Below, piece by piece: positions 32,608 to 33,582 of a stretch of 33,582 nt of DNA. The first letter of the stretch is position 1. The number at the start of each line of letters is the position of its first letter. The stretch comes from Poseidonibacter antarcticus (GTDB lineage: Bacteria > Campylobacterota > Campylobacteria > Campylobacterales > Arcobacteraceae). Under the pieces are notes generated by a model. It was given only the letters and a program-made list of their open reading frames with translations. It was not told where the DNA came from and searched no databases. The stretch is from assembly GCF_003667345.1 (NCBI RefSeq), contig NZ_RCWF01000017.1:1-33582 (forward strand). The letters are read 5' to 3'. A program made the translations under genes and the position numbers.

Positions 32608-32754
32608 TTAGTTTCTATTTTGATTCATAATCAATTTTGTTTTTTCTATATTTAAACCAGCTTTAGAACTAGCATCCTGTAAATTTTCGTTTTCACTTAG
32701 AAGTCTTAATAAAACTTCAATCTTTTTGTTTGTGTGTATATGTGTAATTGACAT
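32608..32754 (-). CDS. Small 48-aa protein, possibly helix-turn-helix
   Basis: Short gene read from the sequence: MSITHIHTNKKIEVLLRLLS followed by ENENLQDASSKAGLNIEKTK and a short end LIMNQNRN. ATG at 32754 has AAAGGAATA at good distance, and 12 nt further up lies CTCTATAATAGAG, a palindrome that contains a TATAAT -10 box. The LLRLLSENENLQDASSKAGLNIEKTKLI part looks like a helix-turn-helix, with the second helix beginning at SSKAG. The gene stands alone between a tRNA and a small transcript. No family recognised. Confidence 0.6.
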   Translation of the reverse strand: MSITHIHTNKKIEVLLRLLSENENLQDASSKAGLNIEKTKLIMNQNRN

Positions 32755-33006
32755 ATTATTCCTTTAATTCTCTATTATAGAGTAATCAAAAGATAAAAAT
32801 GAGCTTTTTTGTATAAATAATGTGTAATATCAATGAGAGTAATTAATAAAAGTCATAAAATAACAGATGAAACTCTTATTCATCTTAAGTAAGCACAGTA
32901 TAACTGAAAATAAGTTTAATAGCAAGAGATATTAAGCTAAATATAATTATTTTAACAAAAAGTCACTTTTTATTAGATTTATTAAATAAATACAAGAATT
33001 TCAGAC

Positions 33007-33042
33007 GAAAAAAAAGGGAAAAGATTTAAAACCTTTCCCCTT
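33007..33042 (-). terminator. Terminator of a short leftward transcript
   Basis: On the minus strand AAGGGGAAAG, a 9-nt loop, CTTTTCCCTT and a run of eight T residues. It follows the 8-codon ORF at 33125 and not a normal gene. Confidence 0.8.
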
Positions 33043-33180
33043 TAATTCAATATCTTATAAACAAAACGTCTATTTATAATATTTACTTTATAGTAAATTA
33101 TTTTTAATTAGTTTTTTAACAATACTAAAAATGTAAAACCTTCGTCATTTGCACCTCCATATTGTGTATGTTATTGAAAT
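33007..33180 (-). ncRNA. Candidate small RNA or leader with a 7-residue ORF
   Basis: Leftward from about 33180: a -10-like GATACAAT (about 33184), then GGAGGTGCAA directly before ATG (33148-33146) that opens a tiny frame MTKVLHF with stop at 33127-33125. An upstream in-frame ATG (33160) would give 11 residues. Further on is a hairpin ATTTACT-N4-AGTAAAT (about 33080-33097) and the terminator at 33007-33042. The almost perfect ribosome site for such a short frame suggests a real leader peptide or dual-function RNA. No regulated gene follows closely; the next is the 48-aa ORF 250 nt downstream of the terminator. Confidence 0.45.
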
Positions 33181-33351
33181 TGTATCACTTTTTACATATA
33201 AATGCAAGTTTTTATAATATTTTTGTAAAAAAGCTTCAATTGATTTGTTAAGATTTATAAATTTATCTCTTAACTAGGAAGTTAAATATAAAGTTTTATT
33301 CCAGTAATTTATATGTTTCTTTTGAAAATTGAATAGATATTTTTTAATTAA

Positions 33352-33404
33352 ACAAAAAAAAAGCTTCTAGCTAAAAGAACTAATGTTCAAATAGCTAAAA
33401 GCTT
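33352..33404 (-). terminator. Terminator of the tRNA-Thr/tRNA-fMet transcript
   Basis: On the minus strand AAGCTTTTAGCT and AGCTAGAAGCTT form a 12-bp stem with one mismatch, with an inner GAAC/GTTC pair, followed by nine T residues. Confidence 0.9.
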
Positions 33405-33410
33405 ATATAT

Positions 33411-33487
33411 TGGTTGCGGAAGCTGGATTTGAACCAGCGACCTACGGGTTATGAGCCCGTCGAGCTACCGTGCTGCTCTATTCCGCG
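33411..33487 (-). tRNA. Initiator tRNA-fMet(CAT)
   Basis: 77 nt with encoded CCA. Anticodon loop CTCATAA in a stem with three G-C pairs (GGG/CCC), the mark of initiator tRNA. The first base C is unpaired with A72 (CGCGGAA versus TTCCGCA), as in bacterial tRNA-fMet. Confidence 0.95.
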
Positions 33488-33505
33488 ATATTAAAATAGT
33501 AAAAA

Positions 33506-33582
33506 TGGAGCTGGTGAAGGGACTTGAACCCCCGACCTGCTGATTACAAATCAGCTGCTCTAGCCAAGCTGAGCTACACCAG
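33506..33582 (-). tRNA. tRNA-Thr(TGT), lacking its first base at the window edge
   Basis: Anticodon stem-loop CTGAT-TTGTAAT-CAG gives TGT. The acceptor reads CTGGTG at the window end and CACCAGCTCCA at the other side, so only base G1 lies outside. It is 18 nt upstream of tRNA-fMet on the same transcript. Confidence 0.93.

Noticed and set aside
32834-32893. Short plus-strand frame beginning MRVINKSHKITDETLIHLK
   Set aside because: Only 19 codons, no ribosome site; the text after the stop is full of stops. It may be a gene remnant but cannot be supported.
33125-33177. Frame reading HTQYGGANDEGFTFLVLLKN across the small transcript
   Set aside because: It has a stop directly upstream and no start codon; the 7-residue frame fits the ribosome site better.
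1-33582. CRISPR array or tandem repeats
   Set aside because: No set of evenly spaced direct repeats was seen; the only repeated element is the dispersed promoter motif.

Overview
The window is strongly AT-rich, uses AGA for almost all arginines, and reads like an Arcobacter-type Campylobacterota chromosome. The signs are a CcoN N-terminus of the campylobacterotal kind, an H-box of the form IAHQWRQPL in the first kinase, an Opr-type porin, and short intergenic gaps. This assignment rests on recognised protein style, not on a database search.

Layout. (1) 1-288: start of ccoN (cbb3 oxidase), leftward. (2) 289-1824: a decayed patch with a broken TetR gene, a frameshifted serine resolvase and a tyrosine-integrase stub around one intact hypothetical gene; it looks like a mobile-element scar. 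(3) 1821-7664: a Cache-domain histidine kinase divergent from its likely response regulator, an EI24/CysZ-like membrane protein overlapping a radical SAM/SPASM gene that lacks a normal start codon, and three unrecognised proteins. (4) 7897-12361: an HxlR regulator facing a leftward operon for a Tat-exported two-subunit molybdenum hydroxylase (IorAB type) with its XdhC and MocA-like maturation proteins. (5) 12489-23483: the main cluster of the window, a carboxylate uptake and metabolism regulon. It has an Opr porin and an RraA-family (aldolase-like) enzyme going left. Going right are a TctC binding protein, a TctA-TctB fusion permease, a GalD/PrpF-type isomerase, a TauE/SafE permease and a second TctC gene broken by an in-frame stop. 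A usp-tctD-tctE operon going left closes it. (6) 23610-27454: nitroreductase, AraC/GyrI regulator, 2OG-Fe(II) oxygenase and a carboxyethylornithine-synthase-like dehydrogenase. (7) 27497-30118: a three-gene redox operon (ferredoxin, membrane cytochrome b-like protein, Tat-exported flavoprotein). (8) 30281-32138: CDF metal exporter, CsoR/RcnR-type regulator, cytochrome b561-like protein. (9) 32354-33582: tRNA-Leu, a 48-aa ORF, a short structured transcript, tRNA-fMet and tRNA-Thr.

How it fits together. Five copies of a 19-nt element (NNTGCAAGKTTSRTGACAG, internally a direct repeat with 11-bp spacing) lie 42-83 nt upstream of the porin, TctC, TctAB, second TctC and usp-tctD-tctE. This predicts one regulon run by the TctD/TctE-like two-component system, which would also control its own operon. 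The solute would cross the outer membrane by the porin, be captured by TctC, be imported by TctAB, then be isomerised by the GalD/PrpF-like enzyme and perhaps cleaved by the RraA-family protein. A second shared element links the HxlR regulator at 7897 with the nitroreductase at 23610, 16.5 kb away.
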